A stretch of 64,000 bases of DNA from Gaiellasilicea sp963784895 (lineage in GTDB: Bacteria > Actinomycetota > Thermoleophilia > Gaiellales > Gaiellaceae), in the NCBI GenBank assembly GCA_963784895.1, contig CAWATM010000002.1, forward strand, positions 116,678 through 180,677. The letters run 5' to 3'. Below the pieces are notes generated by a model. The model did not search any database. It was not told where the DNA came from and saw nothing but the letters and a program-made list of their open reading frames with translations. Shown one piece after another: positions 54,864-63,370 of the stretch (position 1 is the stretch's first letter; every line of letters starts with the position of its first letter). The position numbers and the translations under genes were made by a program.

Positions 54864-56740
54864 CTAGAGTTCGATGTCGACGATGCGCTGAATGACGAGG
54901 GACCCGGCTGCGACCAGGGCCACGGCGACGACGAGCGCCACCTGGCCGCCGCTGCTGGTGAAGAAGTTGACCATCACCTGGGGCTGGCATGACCCACATG
55001 ATCGTGGCGCCGGCCGACGGGGAGCGCCGTCAGGATCCAGCGCGCCATCCTGCCCTGTGCGGTCAGCGTCATGACCAGCCGGCGGAGGTCGGCGCGCTCG
55101 CGAATCGTCGCGACGACGGTGTCGAGGATCTCGGCGGAGTTGCCGCCCGTCGTTCGCTGGAGCTCCGCGAGCAGAGCAACCTGTTCCACGTCTCGGTTCG
55201 CCATCCGGCTCGCGAGCTTGCGGATCGCGTCCTCCGGCAGCACGCCGAGCCGGTCGTCCTGCACGACGCGAGCGAGCTCGGACCGCGCCGGCTCGTGGGC
55301 GTTCTCGACCACGACGCCGAGGGCGCCGTTGAAGCTGTTGCCCGAGCGGAGGGCGGAGGCGAGCACCTGGAGGTTGGCAGGGAACTGGTCGGCGAACTCG
55401 TTCCGCACCGCCTTCAGCTTCCGGCGGACCACTGCGCTGGCAAACAGGGGAACGGCGAGGCCGAGCAGGGCGAGCAACGGAACCGAGAGGGCGACCGCGA
55501 GCAGGACGACCGCGACTGCGCCGCCGAACGACATCAGCACCACCTGCTGCGGCGTCACCTTCATCCTCGCGAGCTCGAGGTCCTGCTCCAGCTTCTTCCA
55601 CCAGCCGCGTGCCTGGCGGTTCCGCGCGGGGCCGCGCAGCACCTCTGCGATCGCAGGATCGCGCCGCGGCGCGCGCGGCCCCGTTGCAAACGCCCGCACT
55701 CGGTCGACGACCGTCGTCTCGGGTCGCCTGGCGAGCAGAAAGAGGAGCAGGCAGATCAGCCCGGCGAAGAGCAGGCTGACGACGAGCGGCGAGCTCGACG
55801 AGAGCAGGAACTTGGACGCAAACGAGCGGTGGTACGGAGGCAGCAGCGAGGGCGTCGGGGCGACATACGCCGTCGACACCTTCCCCGCTCCGATGACCTG
55901 AATCTCGACGTCGACGTCCGTCATCGGACGGGCGCCGGAGCGGTAGCGAACGAGATACTCCCCCGCCAGCTGGGCTCCGAGCTCTTGGTAGATCGTCGCG
56001 AGCTCGGCCGACGACCGTGCCTCGGCGTAGGAGCCGCCCGTCCGTTCCGCGATCGACCGCAGGGGCGCCGGGTCGTAGGCACCCGACCGGAGCCCGACGG
56101 TGAAGATGCGTACCTGCTGCTTCTTGGCCGCGGCGACCGCCTGGTCGAGCGAGTGGAGACTGCCGATGTCGGCACCGTCGGAGAGGACGACGATCGAGCC
56201 GGACGAGAGCTTGGCGTCGCGCAGCAGGGCCAGTGACCGCGAGAGCGCGTCGTAGATGCGCGTGCCGTAGGCGAGCGGCGGCGCCGTCTCGAGCGTGCGC
56301 CGCAGCGCCTTCCCGTCTCGGGTCAGCGCGCTGAGCACGGAGATCTCGCCGTTGAACGCGACGATCCCGATCTCCTCGGTCGCCGTACGGTGCGTGAGGA
56401 ACGTCCGGCCGGCCTCGAGCGCTGCTGCAGCCGGCCCGCCGGTCATGCTCTCGCTCGCGTCGATCGCGAGGACGACGCCGAAGCGAAGCCCGCTCCCCGC
56501 CAGCGGGTCGACGCGGACACCGCCGACGCGGAGGCCGTTCTCCCGTACGACGACCCTGGCCCGCTCGAGCCGGCGCGCCTCGGGGACGCTGACGACGAAT
56601 CCGCGCTCGGGGAACGGAAGACGCGCGACCGGAGCCGCCTGCACGGCCGACCCGGCGGCAGGCGCCACCGGTGCGGCAGCCGCACCGCCGGTGAGAACGA
56701 CACCGGCCGCGAGGGCCGCGAGCAGCACGCGGCGCCTCAT
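54864..56740 (-). CDS. tadB: vWA domain fused to TadB pilus platform protein, C terminus interrupted by two apparent inserted bases
   Basis: The first 35 residues are a signal sequence. Residues about 85-265 form a von Willebrand A domain with MIDAS residues D94, S96 and S98 (AIDASESM), T160 and D188 (LSDGAD). A helix at 318-337 follows, then the TadB F-domain region (ELARMKVTPQQVVLMSFGG, QFPANLQVLASALRSGNSFN, LAELQRTTGGNSAEILDTVV). Near the end, one G of 55014-55015 and one base of 54980-54983 appear extra. Removing them gives AGATIMWVMPAQVMVNFFTS and a normal 624-residue protein. TadB is usually without a vWA domain. ATG 56740 overlaps the tadA stop (ATGA). Confidence 0.88.
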
Positions 56741-58143
56741 CGGTCGTCACCGCCCTGCGCCCACTCCGCCGAGGTCGAGGCGGCGGCGCCGGCGCCGAAG
56801 ATCGCGTTCGCGGTGCCGCCGAACAGGCTCAGCGGCAGCTGGATCCCGTGGCGCTCGAACTTGCCGAGGAAGCCGGGACGAAGACCCGTCGGATGGAGCC
56901 GGCCGACGATCCTGCGCTCGGCGTCGAAGCGGTCGATCTTGAACTCGAACAGCTTCTGCAGCGTGATCACCTCGCCCTCCATCCGCTGCACCTCGGAGAT
57001 CTCGACCACGCGGCGGGAGCCGTCGTCGAGCCGGTCGAGCTGGATCACGAGGTCGAGCGCGGAGGAGACGTGACTGCGGATCGCCCGCAGCGGCAGCTCG
57101 TAGCCGGCCATGAGCACCATCGTCTCGAGGCGGTTCAGCGCATCCCTCGGCGCGTTCGCGTGCACGGTCGAGAGCGAGCCCTCGTGGCCCGTGTTCATCG
57201 CCTGGAGCATGTCGAGCGCCTCGGCGCCGCGGACCTCGCCGACGATGATCCGGTCGGGGCGCATGCGGAGCGCGTTGCGGACGAGGTCGCGGATCGTGAT
57301 CTCGCCCTCGCCCTCGATGTTCTTCGGGCGCGATTCGAGCCGGAGCACGTGCCGCTGGTTCAGCTGCAGCTCGGCCGCGTCCTCGATCGTCACGATCCGG
57401 TCGCTGTCGGGCACCGCCTCGGAGAGCGCGTTCAGGAACGTCGTCTTGCCCGAGCCGGTTCCGCCCGAGATCAGAATGTTCAGCTCCGCCTTGATGCAGC
57501 TGTCGAGGAACGAAGCCGCCTCCTTCGAGATCGTGTCGATCTCGATCAACTCGGACATGTGGAACCGGTTCTGCGCGAACTTCCGGATCGTCAGCAGCGG
57601 CCCCGACAGGGACAGCGGCGGGATGATCGCGTTCACGCGCGAGCCGTCCGGCAGGCGGGCGTCGACGAGCGGCGACGACTCGTCGATCCGGCGGCCGATC
57701 TGGCCAACCATCTTCGTGATGATCCGGCGCAGATGCGAGGAGTCGGTGAAGGTCAGCGTCGTCGGCGAGAGCCGGCCGCCGCGCTCGATCCAGATGTCCC
57801 GCGGGCCGTTGACCATGATCTCCGACACGGTCGGGTCCGTGAGCAGGCGCTCGAGCGGCCCGTAGCCGAAGATGTCGTCGGCGATCTCCGCGCCCAGCCG
57901 CTCCCGATCGTCATGAGACAGCCCCAGCTCCTGCGAGAGCTGCTCGCCGATCCCCGACTCGACGCGCACACGAACGGATGCGCTGTCCTCGACATCGAAC
58001 AGCCGCGGGCCCAGCTCGCTGACGAGCGCGAGGTGGATCCGGTTCTTCAGCTCGGCGAAGGGATCCGTCGTCGTGCCGTTGCCGTTCTTCGCGACCAGCG
58101 CCGGGACGACCGGCGACCCCGCAATCCGCTCGTGCAGTTCCAT
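56737..58143 (-). CDS. tadA: Tad pilus assembly ATPase TadA/CpaF
   Basis: This 468-residue secretion ATPase powers Flp pilus assembly. It has the CpaF N-terminal domain (VSEIMVNGPRDIWIERGGRL, DSSHLRRIITKMVGQIGRRI), the Walker A ISGGTGSGKTTFLNALSE, the Asp box VTIEDAAELQL, Walker B MRPDRIIVGEVRGAEALDML, and the His box STVHANAPRDALNRLE. Its ATG is three bases from the tadZ stop. Confidence 0.96.
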   Translation of the reverse strand: MELHERIAGSPVVPALVAKNGNGTTTDPFAELKNRIHLALVSELGPRLFDVEDSASVRVRVESGIGEQLSQELGLSHDDRERLGAEIADDIFGYGPLERLLTDPTVSEIMVNGPRDIWIERGGRLSPTTLTFTDSSHLRRIITKMVGQIGRRIDESSPLVDARLPDGSRVNAIIPPLSLSGPLLTIRKFAQNRFHMSELIEIDTISKEAASFLDSCIKAELNILISGGTGSGKTTFLNALSEAVPDSDRIVTIEDAAELQLNQRHVLRLESRPKNIEGEGEITIRDLVRNALRMRPDRIIVGEVRGAEALDMLQAMNTGHEGSLSTVHANAPRDALNRLETMVLMAGYELPLRAIRSHVSSALDLVIQLDRLDDGSRRVVEISEVQRMEGEVITLQKLFEFKIDRFDAERRIVGRLHPTGLRPGFLGKFERHGIQLPLSLFGGTANAIFGAGAAASTSAEWAQGGDDR

Positions 58144-58145
58144 TG

Positions 58146-59330
58146 CTAGCTCGCCTTCCGCAGCAGCAGCCGCCGCCGCCCGTTGTCGTTGGACTCGGCC
58201 ACCGGGAGCACCGGGACCGACAGGTAGCGCTCGGCCAGGGAGGCATACGACCTGGCCGCCTTCGACCTGGGCTCGGCGACCACGATCGGCTCGCCGTTCG
58301 TAAGTGCGCGTGGGATCGCCCGGTCGCTGCCGACGAGCACGTCCGGCGCTCGGCCGAGCAGGCGTTCGACGTCGCTCTCGGTGATCCCCACGCTCGAGTC
58401 GGCGCGGTTGAGCACGAGCGTGATCGACCGCCGGTCGTACCCCATCTCGCCCAGCGTCTCGAGTCCGATCTTCGTGTCCTTCAGCGACAGCGCGTCGAGC
58501 ATCCCGACCATGCAGAGGTGGGAAGACGCGTCCACCGCTGCGATCACCTCGGCCGAGAACGCGGGCGGCGTGTCGACGAGGACGAACTCGTAGCGTGCGC
58601 GGAGGATCTCGAACACCTCCCGCAGGAACGCCGTGTCGACGGCCGCAGCCTGATCGGGCCGCAGCGGCGCCAGCAGAGCTCGTGCCCCGGAGGGGTGTTT
58701 GGCGAGGAAGCTGTCGACCTTGTCGCCGTCCAGCGTGCCGCCGGACGTGGCCAGGTCGTAGATCGTCTTGGTCGGCTGGAGCCCGAGGGCGAGCCCGACG
58801 TCGCCGAACTGGAGGTCGAGGTCGACGAGCACGGACGAGTGACCTTCGAGCGCGAGCGCGACCGTGAGGTTGGTCGACGTCACGGTCTTCCCCGTCCCGC
58901 CTTTCGGCCCGAGCACGGTGATCATCGAGCCCGCCGTGGCGGACGCGACCGCGCCACGCCGCCGCGCGAGCGCCTTCTCGAGCGCGAAGCCGAGCTGTCC
59001 GGGTGCCTGCGGGAGACCGACGAGGTCGTCGGCCCCCGCCTCGAAAGCACGCTCGAGGAAGCCGTTCGGCGAGCCGTGGTAGAGGACGACGACCGGTCGG
59101 TCGGCCCGCTGGGCGCTCGCAGCCGAGATCACCTCGAGCGCCTGCTCGTGCGCCTGCGAGCAGCCGACGATCACGAGATCGGCGGTCTGCTGGATCTCGC
59201 CGCCGGCACGACCTGCCTCCGCCAGCGACACCGCGCGTAGCGGCGTGCCCGCGGGCAGGGCCTCGCGGATCGCCTCGAGGCCGAGGCTTCCCTCGAGCGC
59301 CGCGTAGACGTGGAGGCCCCGGGTGCTCAC
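58146..59330 (-). CDS. tadZ: Tad pilus localisation ATPase TadZ/CpaE
   Basis: This 394-residue protein has an N-terminal receiver-like domain (LVIVGCSQAHEQALEVI, YHGSPNGFLERAFEAGADDL) and a MinD/ParA-like ATPase with the deviant Walker A GPKGGTGKTVTSTNLTVAL, VLVDLDLQFGDVGLALGL and FVLVDTPPAFS. TadZ proteins place the pilus machine at the pole. GTG 59330 overlaps the stop of cpaB. The gene belongs to the pilus operon. Confidence 0.94.
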   Translation of the reverse strand: MSTRGLHVYAALEGSLGLEAIREALPAGTPLRAVSLAEAGRAGGEIQQTADLVIVGCSQAHEQALEVISAASAQRADRPVVVLYHGSPNGFLERAFEAGADDLVGLPQAPGQLGFALEKALARRRGAVASATAGSMITVLGPKGGTGKTVTSTNLTVALALEGHSSVLVDLDLQFGDVGLALGLQPTKTIYDLATSGGTLDGDKVDSFLAKHPSGARALLAPLRPDQAAAVDTAFLREVFEILRARYEFVLVDTPPAFSAEVIAAVDASSHLCMVGMLDALSLKDTKIGLETLGEMGYDRRSITLVLNRADSSVGITESDVERLLGRAPDVLVGSDRAIPRALTNGEPIVVAEPRSKAARSYASLAERYLSVPVLPVAESNDNGRRRLLLRKAS

Positions 59331-60115
59331 GGACGACCCCCGACCGACCTGAGGATCTGCACCGGCGGCACGCCGAGGAGCATGGTCTCGACCGTGACGA
59401 TGCCGGGCTTGACAGCCTTCGCTCCGGCGCCCGGCCGCAGGGCGAGCCACACCTTGCCGTTGTCGGAGGCGAACGCGAGCTTCGCCGCCTTGACGTCGTC
59501 GACGACGAGACTGACGTTCGTCGCCGACGAGCCGCGACCCTTGTCGCCCACCGCGACGACGGGCACGTTCGCCATGATCAGCCGCAGCATCGGCCGGGCC
59601 TGGCCGCCGTTGATCGGCCTGCCGTCGGGGCCGAGCGGGATCACGTTGAAGCCGGCGTAGACGTCGACCCGGTTGCCCGGCTCGATCCCGTCGATCAGCC
59701 CGTGCGCGGAGTCGAGCGGCACGGACACGATCCGCTCGCGGTCGGTCAGCTGAGCTGCGAGCGAGTCGCCGGCGGCGCCGAAGTCGGTCGCCGTCAGCTG
59801 CGCGCCCTCGAAGATCTCGCGGACTGCGACCGTGTCCCGCAGCGTCGCGGGGTCGCTCATCGCGCCCTCGAGCAGCTGGCTCTCCCGGATCGTGGTGACC
59901 GTGTAGAGATCCTTCGAGGCGACGACGCTGCCGGCGGTCCCCTTGGGGATCGACTGCTTGGCGACGAGCACCGTCACCATCGCCCCCTGGGCCTTCAGGC
60001 TGTCGCGGTAGCTGTTCAGGTAGAGCAGGATCGACGCGCCGGCAAGCATCGCGATCGCGAGCGCCACGATCAGCGTTCCCTTCCGCGTCGACACGAGTTT
60101 CGTTGCGAATTGCAT
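59327..60115 (-). CDS. cpaB: Flp pilus assembly protein CpaB/RcpC
   Basis: This 262-residue protein has an N-terminal helix (TLIVALAIAMLAGASILLYL), a SAF/AFP-like domain (MVTVLVAKQSIPKGTAGSVV, VAVREIFEGAQLTATDF) and the conserved PGNRVDVYAGFNV segment. CpaB links the assembly machine to the wall side. An AAGGAGGAG ribosome site lies just upstream of ATG 60115. In Gram-negatives it works with a secretin; none is present here, as expected for a monoderm. Confidence 0.92.
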   Translation of the reverse strand: MQFATKLVSTRKGTLIVALAIAMLAGASILLYLNSYRDSLKAQGAMVTVLVAKQSIPKGTAGSVVASKDLYTVTTIRESQLLEGAMSDPATLRDTVAVREIFEGAQLTATDFGAAGDSLAAQLTDRERIVSVPLDSAHGLIDGIEPGNRVDVYAGFNVIPLGPDGRPINGGQARPMLRLIMANVPVVAVGDKGRGSSATNVSLVVDDVKAAKLAFASDNGKVWLALRPGAGAKAVKPGIVTVETMLLGVPPVQILRSVGGRP

Positions 60116-60136
60116 CGTTCTCCTCCTTCGATTCGA

Positions 60137-62044
60137 CTAGCGCGTCATGACGGGGACGCAGGGTGTGACGACAGTCGGATCGCACGTGTCGTCGCTGGCG
60201 TTTTGCGGATTGGGCCGGGCGTAGAAGACGAAGTGGCCCCAGATCGCCCGGTCCGACGATCTGAGCCCGGGCGGCTCGGGCGCGTTGTTGGCGCAGCTCG
60301 AGCGCGACCAGCCGCCGATGTAGAAGGCGGCGAAGTTGAGCACGGGCACCTCGGTCGTCCCGCTCCCCAGCAGAGCCGAGAAGTCGGTGATCATGAGGAT
60401 CACCACCCGCGGATCGTCCTCGGGGTAGTCCGGATAGTTGTACGCCGGACACGAGGCGAAACGCTCGTCGAGGCCCTGCAGCGTCGGGCCGACGCCGTCG
60501 CCGGTCTGCGTCGGGACGCAGTCGGCCGGATCCGGAGCGGCCGGGTCCGGGCAGAACCCGACCTCGTTGATCTGGTACGGCGTCTGGCAGCCGTTGGTGA
60601 TCGAGGTCCGGAAGAGGGCGAAGCCGGGGCCGTCGCAGGCGACCGCGCTCGTGCGGCTTCCGCTCGTCAGCCGCAGCAGGACCGTCTCCCCGGGGCCGCT
60701 GAGCTCGAGGCTCCCCTCCAGGCTCACGTTCACGGTCACCGTCTGCGTGCCCTCGGCGAGCGAGTACGCCGTCGTCGCCGGCGCCGCGCCGCCCGTGAGC
60801 GAGACGAACTTGATCGGGCCGCTGTTGCCGTCGGCGCTGTAGATCTGCTGGACGTCCCCGAAGCTGAGATTGGAGCCGCCCTGGTAGCGCCACTCGAGCG
60901 AGATGTCGTAGGCGCCGTTGCCGAGCGGGATCGGGAAGGCGTAAGGCGTCGACCAGACGCCGCCGCTGTAGGTGAACACGGCGGTCTGGTTGAAGCCGGG
61001 CCCCCTGACCTGGGCAGCGAACCTGGTCACCTGCGCCGGGTTCACGACGCCCGAGGCCGTCCGCACCACGGCCTGGACGCCGGTCCCACAGGACGTCGCC
61101 CCGCCCGAGAGGGCCGCGTCGGAGAAGAAGGGCGATCCGGAGCATGCCGTCACCGGCCAGACCTCGAACGAGGCGCGTGTCGGCGCGGCGGGCGTGCCCG
61201 CGCCGGAGCCGCTGAAACCGTGGATCGCAGCGAGGCCGGTCGAGTAGTTCTGGCCGTCGAAGCAGGCGAAGCCGGCTCCGCCGTCCCCGTTGGCAGCGGC
61301 GCACGTGGCCGGGTTCTGGCCGATGCCGATCCGAACCCCGAGCTTCCGCCCGGCCTGAACCGGGACGCTGCCGGTGCCCGTCCAGTTCGCGAGCCCTCCA
61401 GAAGCGGTCGGGCCGCTGAGCGCGACGGGCGCGCCGACGGCGGCGCCCGACTCGTCGACGAAGGTCGCGGTCACGTGCCGCGGCCGCACTTCCGGAACGG
61501 CGAGCGGAAGCATTCCCTCGAAGATCCGAACCTTCTTCAGCTCCACCCGCGCGTGCGCGCTGATCGCGTCGATCGACGACAGCCCGGGGAGCTGGAACAG
61601 CAGCGGCAGGTCGGCCTCGCTCGCCTTGACGTCGAACTCGAGCGCCTCGCAGGGAAGGCGCTCGTCCGTGTCGTCGGGCGGGTTGCTGCCGGCCGGGTAC
61701 GTCGTGCTCTGGTAGACGAGGGGGCCGATCGTTCCCTGATTCGCGTTGCCGACCTGGCCGTTGTAGCTCGAGCCCGGCCCGCCGCCGAATCTGGTCGCCT
61801 CCGCCTGGATCGCGTCGTTGCCGACACCAGCATCCGGGAAGCACTGGCTGAACCGCGCACCGCCGGCGAGGGCGGCCGCGTCGACCTGCATCTGCAGGTG
61901 CCGCTTGTGCACCCACCAGTTGCCGATGTCGACGCTGAGTGCGAGAAACAGCGCCAGGACGGGAAAGAGGAGCCCGACGAAGACGAGGACGCCGCCGTCC
62001 TCGCTCCTGGCCGAGCCGATGCGGGCGCGCGTGCTCACACGCAT
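60137..62044 (-). CDS. TadG-like pilus-associated protein, unusually long
   Basis: The N terminus (VLVFVGLLFPVLALFLALSV, DIGNWWVHKRHLQMQVDAAA) is the TadG/Tad_N membrane anchor. The remaining 550 residues are an extracytoplasmic, beta-rich region with many cysteines, for example FACFDGQNYSTGLAAIHGFS. No vWA motif is visible in it, unlike many TadG proteins; the vWA here is in TadB instead. It overlaps tadE by ten bases and probably forms part of the pilus base or tip. Confidence 0.85.
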   Translation of the reverse strand: MRVSTRARIGSARSEDGGVLVFVGLLFPVLALFLALSVDIGNWWVHKRHLQMQVDAAALAGGARFSQCFPDAGVGNDAIQAEATRFGGGPGSSYNGQVGNANQGTIGPLVYQSTTYPAGSNPPDDTDERLPCEALEFDVKASEADLPLLFQLPGLSSIDAISAHARVELKKVRIFEGMLPLAVPEVRPRHVTATFVDESGAAVGAPVALSGPTASGGLANWTGTGSVPVQAGRKLGVRIGIGQNPATCAAANGDGGAGFACFDGQNYSTGLAAIHGFSGSGAGTPAAPTRASFEVWPVTACSGSPFFSDAALSGGATSCGTGVQAVVRTASGVVNPAQVTRFAAQVRGPGFNQTAVFTYSGGVWSTPYAFPIPLGNGAYDISLEWRYQGGSNLSFGDVQQIYSADGNSGPIKFVSLTGGAAPATTAYSLAEGTQTVTVNVSLEGSLELSGPGETVLLRLTSGSRTSAVACDGPGFALFRTSITNGCQTPYQINEVGFCPDPAAPDPADCVPTQTGDGVGPTLQGLDERFASCPAYNYPDYPEDDPRVVILMITDFSALLGSGTTEVPVLNFAAFYIGGWSRSSCANNAPEPPGLRSSDRAIWGHFVFYARPNPQNASDDTCDPTVVTPCVPVMTR

Positions 62045-62574
62045 GCGCCCGAGCCGGAGAAGTCGGCTGCCTGCTCCATTCGCATCGTCGCGCTCCCCCG
62101 CAGGGTGATCGTGGCTCCGATGAAGGGAAGGCTGTAGTCGGCGGCGACCTGCACCGTCACCGGGTCGCCCACGTTGGCGCCCTCGGTCAGGCAGACGTCG
62201 ATCTCCGCCGGGTCCGGGATCGACGGCGTGCCGCCGGTCCGCAGCTCGGTGGTCTCGAGCCGGCTGCGCAGATAGGTGTCGTACTCGCCGTCGCTCGCGA
62301 AGGTGTTGACCGCCGCCTTGCGTGCGCCCTCGCTCGCCACATGGTTCAGGTCGAGCCAGTAGTTCATCACCTTGCCGAAGTGGAAGATCGCGACGATCAG
62401 CAGGCAGATCAGCGGGACGACGAGGGCGAACTCGATCACCGCCTGGCCCTGCTCGCCGCGGAGCCGTCCACGCCCGCGAGAGCTCGCGGCGCCTTCGAAC
62501 GAAGGCTCCGGGAGCTCTCGGGGCGCAGGGGCTGAGACGGTCCGAGAGCGAACGCGTGCGAGAAGCCGGGTCAC
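62035..62574 (-). CDS. tadE: TadE-like minor pseudopilin
   Basis: This 179-residue protein has a long charged leader (about 44 residues) and the prepilin-like motif GEQGQAVIEFALVVPLICLL, with cleavage expected after the second glycine. A pilin-type helix and a C-terminal domain with two cysteines follow. TadE is a minor pilin needed to start Flp pili. The gene lies 31 bases after flp and overlaps tadG. The prepilin peptidase is not encoded in this window. Confidence 0.92.
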   Translation of the reverse strand: MTRLLARVRSRTVSAPAPRELPEPSFEGAASSRGRGRLRGEQGQAVIEFALVVPLICLLIVAIFHFGKVMNYWLDLNHVASEGARKAAVNTFASDGEYDTYLRSRLETTELRTGGTPSIPDPAEIDVCLTEGANVGDPVTVQVAADYSLPFIGATITLRGSATMRMEQAADFSGSGACV

Positions 62575-62605
62575 GTTGATCTCCTCAACCGTCCAGACAC
62601 GAGGC

Positions 62606-62800
62606 CTAGATCAAGCCCTCGAGCTCGTTCCCGACCTTGTCGAGGAACGTGTTGATGCTGCCGCCGAGGAAACCAAGCCCCGTGCCGAGCAGGATCAGGA
62701 GGAAGACGATGATCATGGCGTACTCGGTCGCGCCCTGACCCTCCTCCCGCTTGAGCCCCGTCTGGAGCTCGACCAGCTTGAGCGAAATCCGCTCGAACAT
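62606..62800 (-). CDS. flp: Flp-family major pilin
   Basis: This 64-residue prepilin has a 21-residue leader ending in Gly21, followed by QGATEYAMIIVFLLILLGTG, which fits the Flp rule G/XXXXEY for cleavage by TadV. The rest is a single hydrophobic helix and a short polar tail. A strong GGGAGG ribosome site lies six bases before ATG 62800. It is the first gene of the pilus operon and probably the most expressed one. Confidence 0.96.
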   Translation of the reverse strand: MFERISLKLVELQTGLKREEGQGATEYAMIIVFLLILLGTGLGFLGGSINTFLDKVGNELEGLI

Positions 62801-62890
62801 TCCCTACCTCCCTTTGAACTCGCAGGCCGGAAGTCCCGGCGCTGCTTGACCCACTCCATTTAGGCGTCGGGCCGGAGCCGCTCCGCACCG

Positions 62891-62918
62891 CGAAGGGGTG
62901 GGATGGTCCACCCCTTCG
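62891..62918. promoter_or_regulatory. Perfect 11-base inverted repeat in the flp/DUF192 divergent gap
   Basis: CGAAGGGGTGG at 62891-62901 is exactly reverse-complemented at 62908-62918 around GATGGT. It lies between the divergent flp operon and the DUF192 gene, so an operator is more likely than a terminator, though either is possible. The gap (62801-62956) shows no clear -10/-35 pair that I would rely on. Confidence 0.5.
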
Positions 62919-62956
62919 GATCACATTCCGTCGGCTCGGTCGGCGACAATCGTGCG

Positions 62957-63370
62957 GTGGCGCACCACGTCGAACTGGCGCGGACCGACGGGCTCCCCGT
63001 CTGCCGCGCGCGCGTGGCCGAATCGTTCTGGTCTCGCTTCCGCGGCTTGATGCTGACCGCGTCGCTCGAGCCCGGGACGGGGCTCCTCTTCCCGCGGACG
63101 AGCTCCGTGCACACGCACTTCATGCGCTACGCGATCGACGTCGTCTTCCTCGACGGCGAGCAGCGCGTCGTCAGGATCGCCGCCGGCCTGCGGCCGTGGC
63201 GGTTCGCGGCGGCGAAGGGGACCACTGCGGTGCTCGAGCTCCCGGCCGGCGAGTGCGCCCGGCTCGGGCTCGGCGAGGGGGACGAGCTGCGGGCGGCTAG
63301 GCGGCGGGAGCCTGGATCGCGACCAGGTCGTGGTCGTACGCGTAGCGCAGCGCCTCGGTCCGGCTCTTGA
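62957..63370 (+). CDS. DUF192 family protein
   Basis: This 137-residue protein has the DUF192 core: VAESFWSRFRGLMLTASL, LLFPRTSSVHTHFMRYAIDV, VVFLDGEQRVVRIAAGLRPW and LELPAGECARLGLGEGDEL. The function of the family is not established. GTG 62957 fits the usual N terminus. The frame runs on past the expected end of the domain and overlaps the convergent response-regulator gene by 74 bases; the last 25 residues are arginine-rich and probably not part of the fold. Some DUF192 genes lie beside Tad loci, as here. Confidence 0.87.
   Translation: MAHHVELARTDGLPVCRARVAESFWSRFRGLMLTASLEPGTGLLFPRTSSVHTHFMRYAIDVVFLDGEQRVVRIAAGLRPWRFAAAKGTTAVLELPAGECARLGLGEGDELRAARRREPGSRPGRGRTRSAAPRSGS

Noticed and set aside
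59003..62137. A 1044-codon plus-strand open frame opposite cpaB, tadG and tadE
   Set aside because: Low-complexity arginine-rich product; the minus strand encodes clear pilus genes.
63298..63300. TAG considered as the stop of the DUF192 gene
   Set aside because: It is not in the DUF192 frame; reaching it would need a one-base loss, opposite in sign to the other frame breaks seen here.
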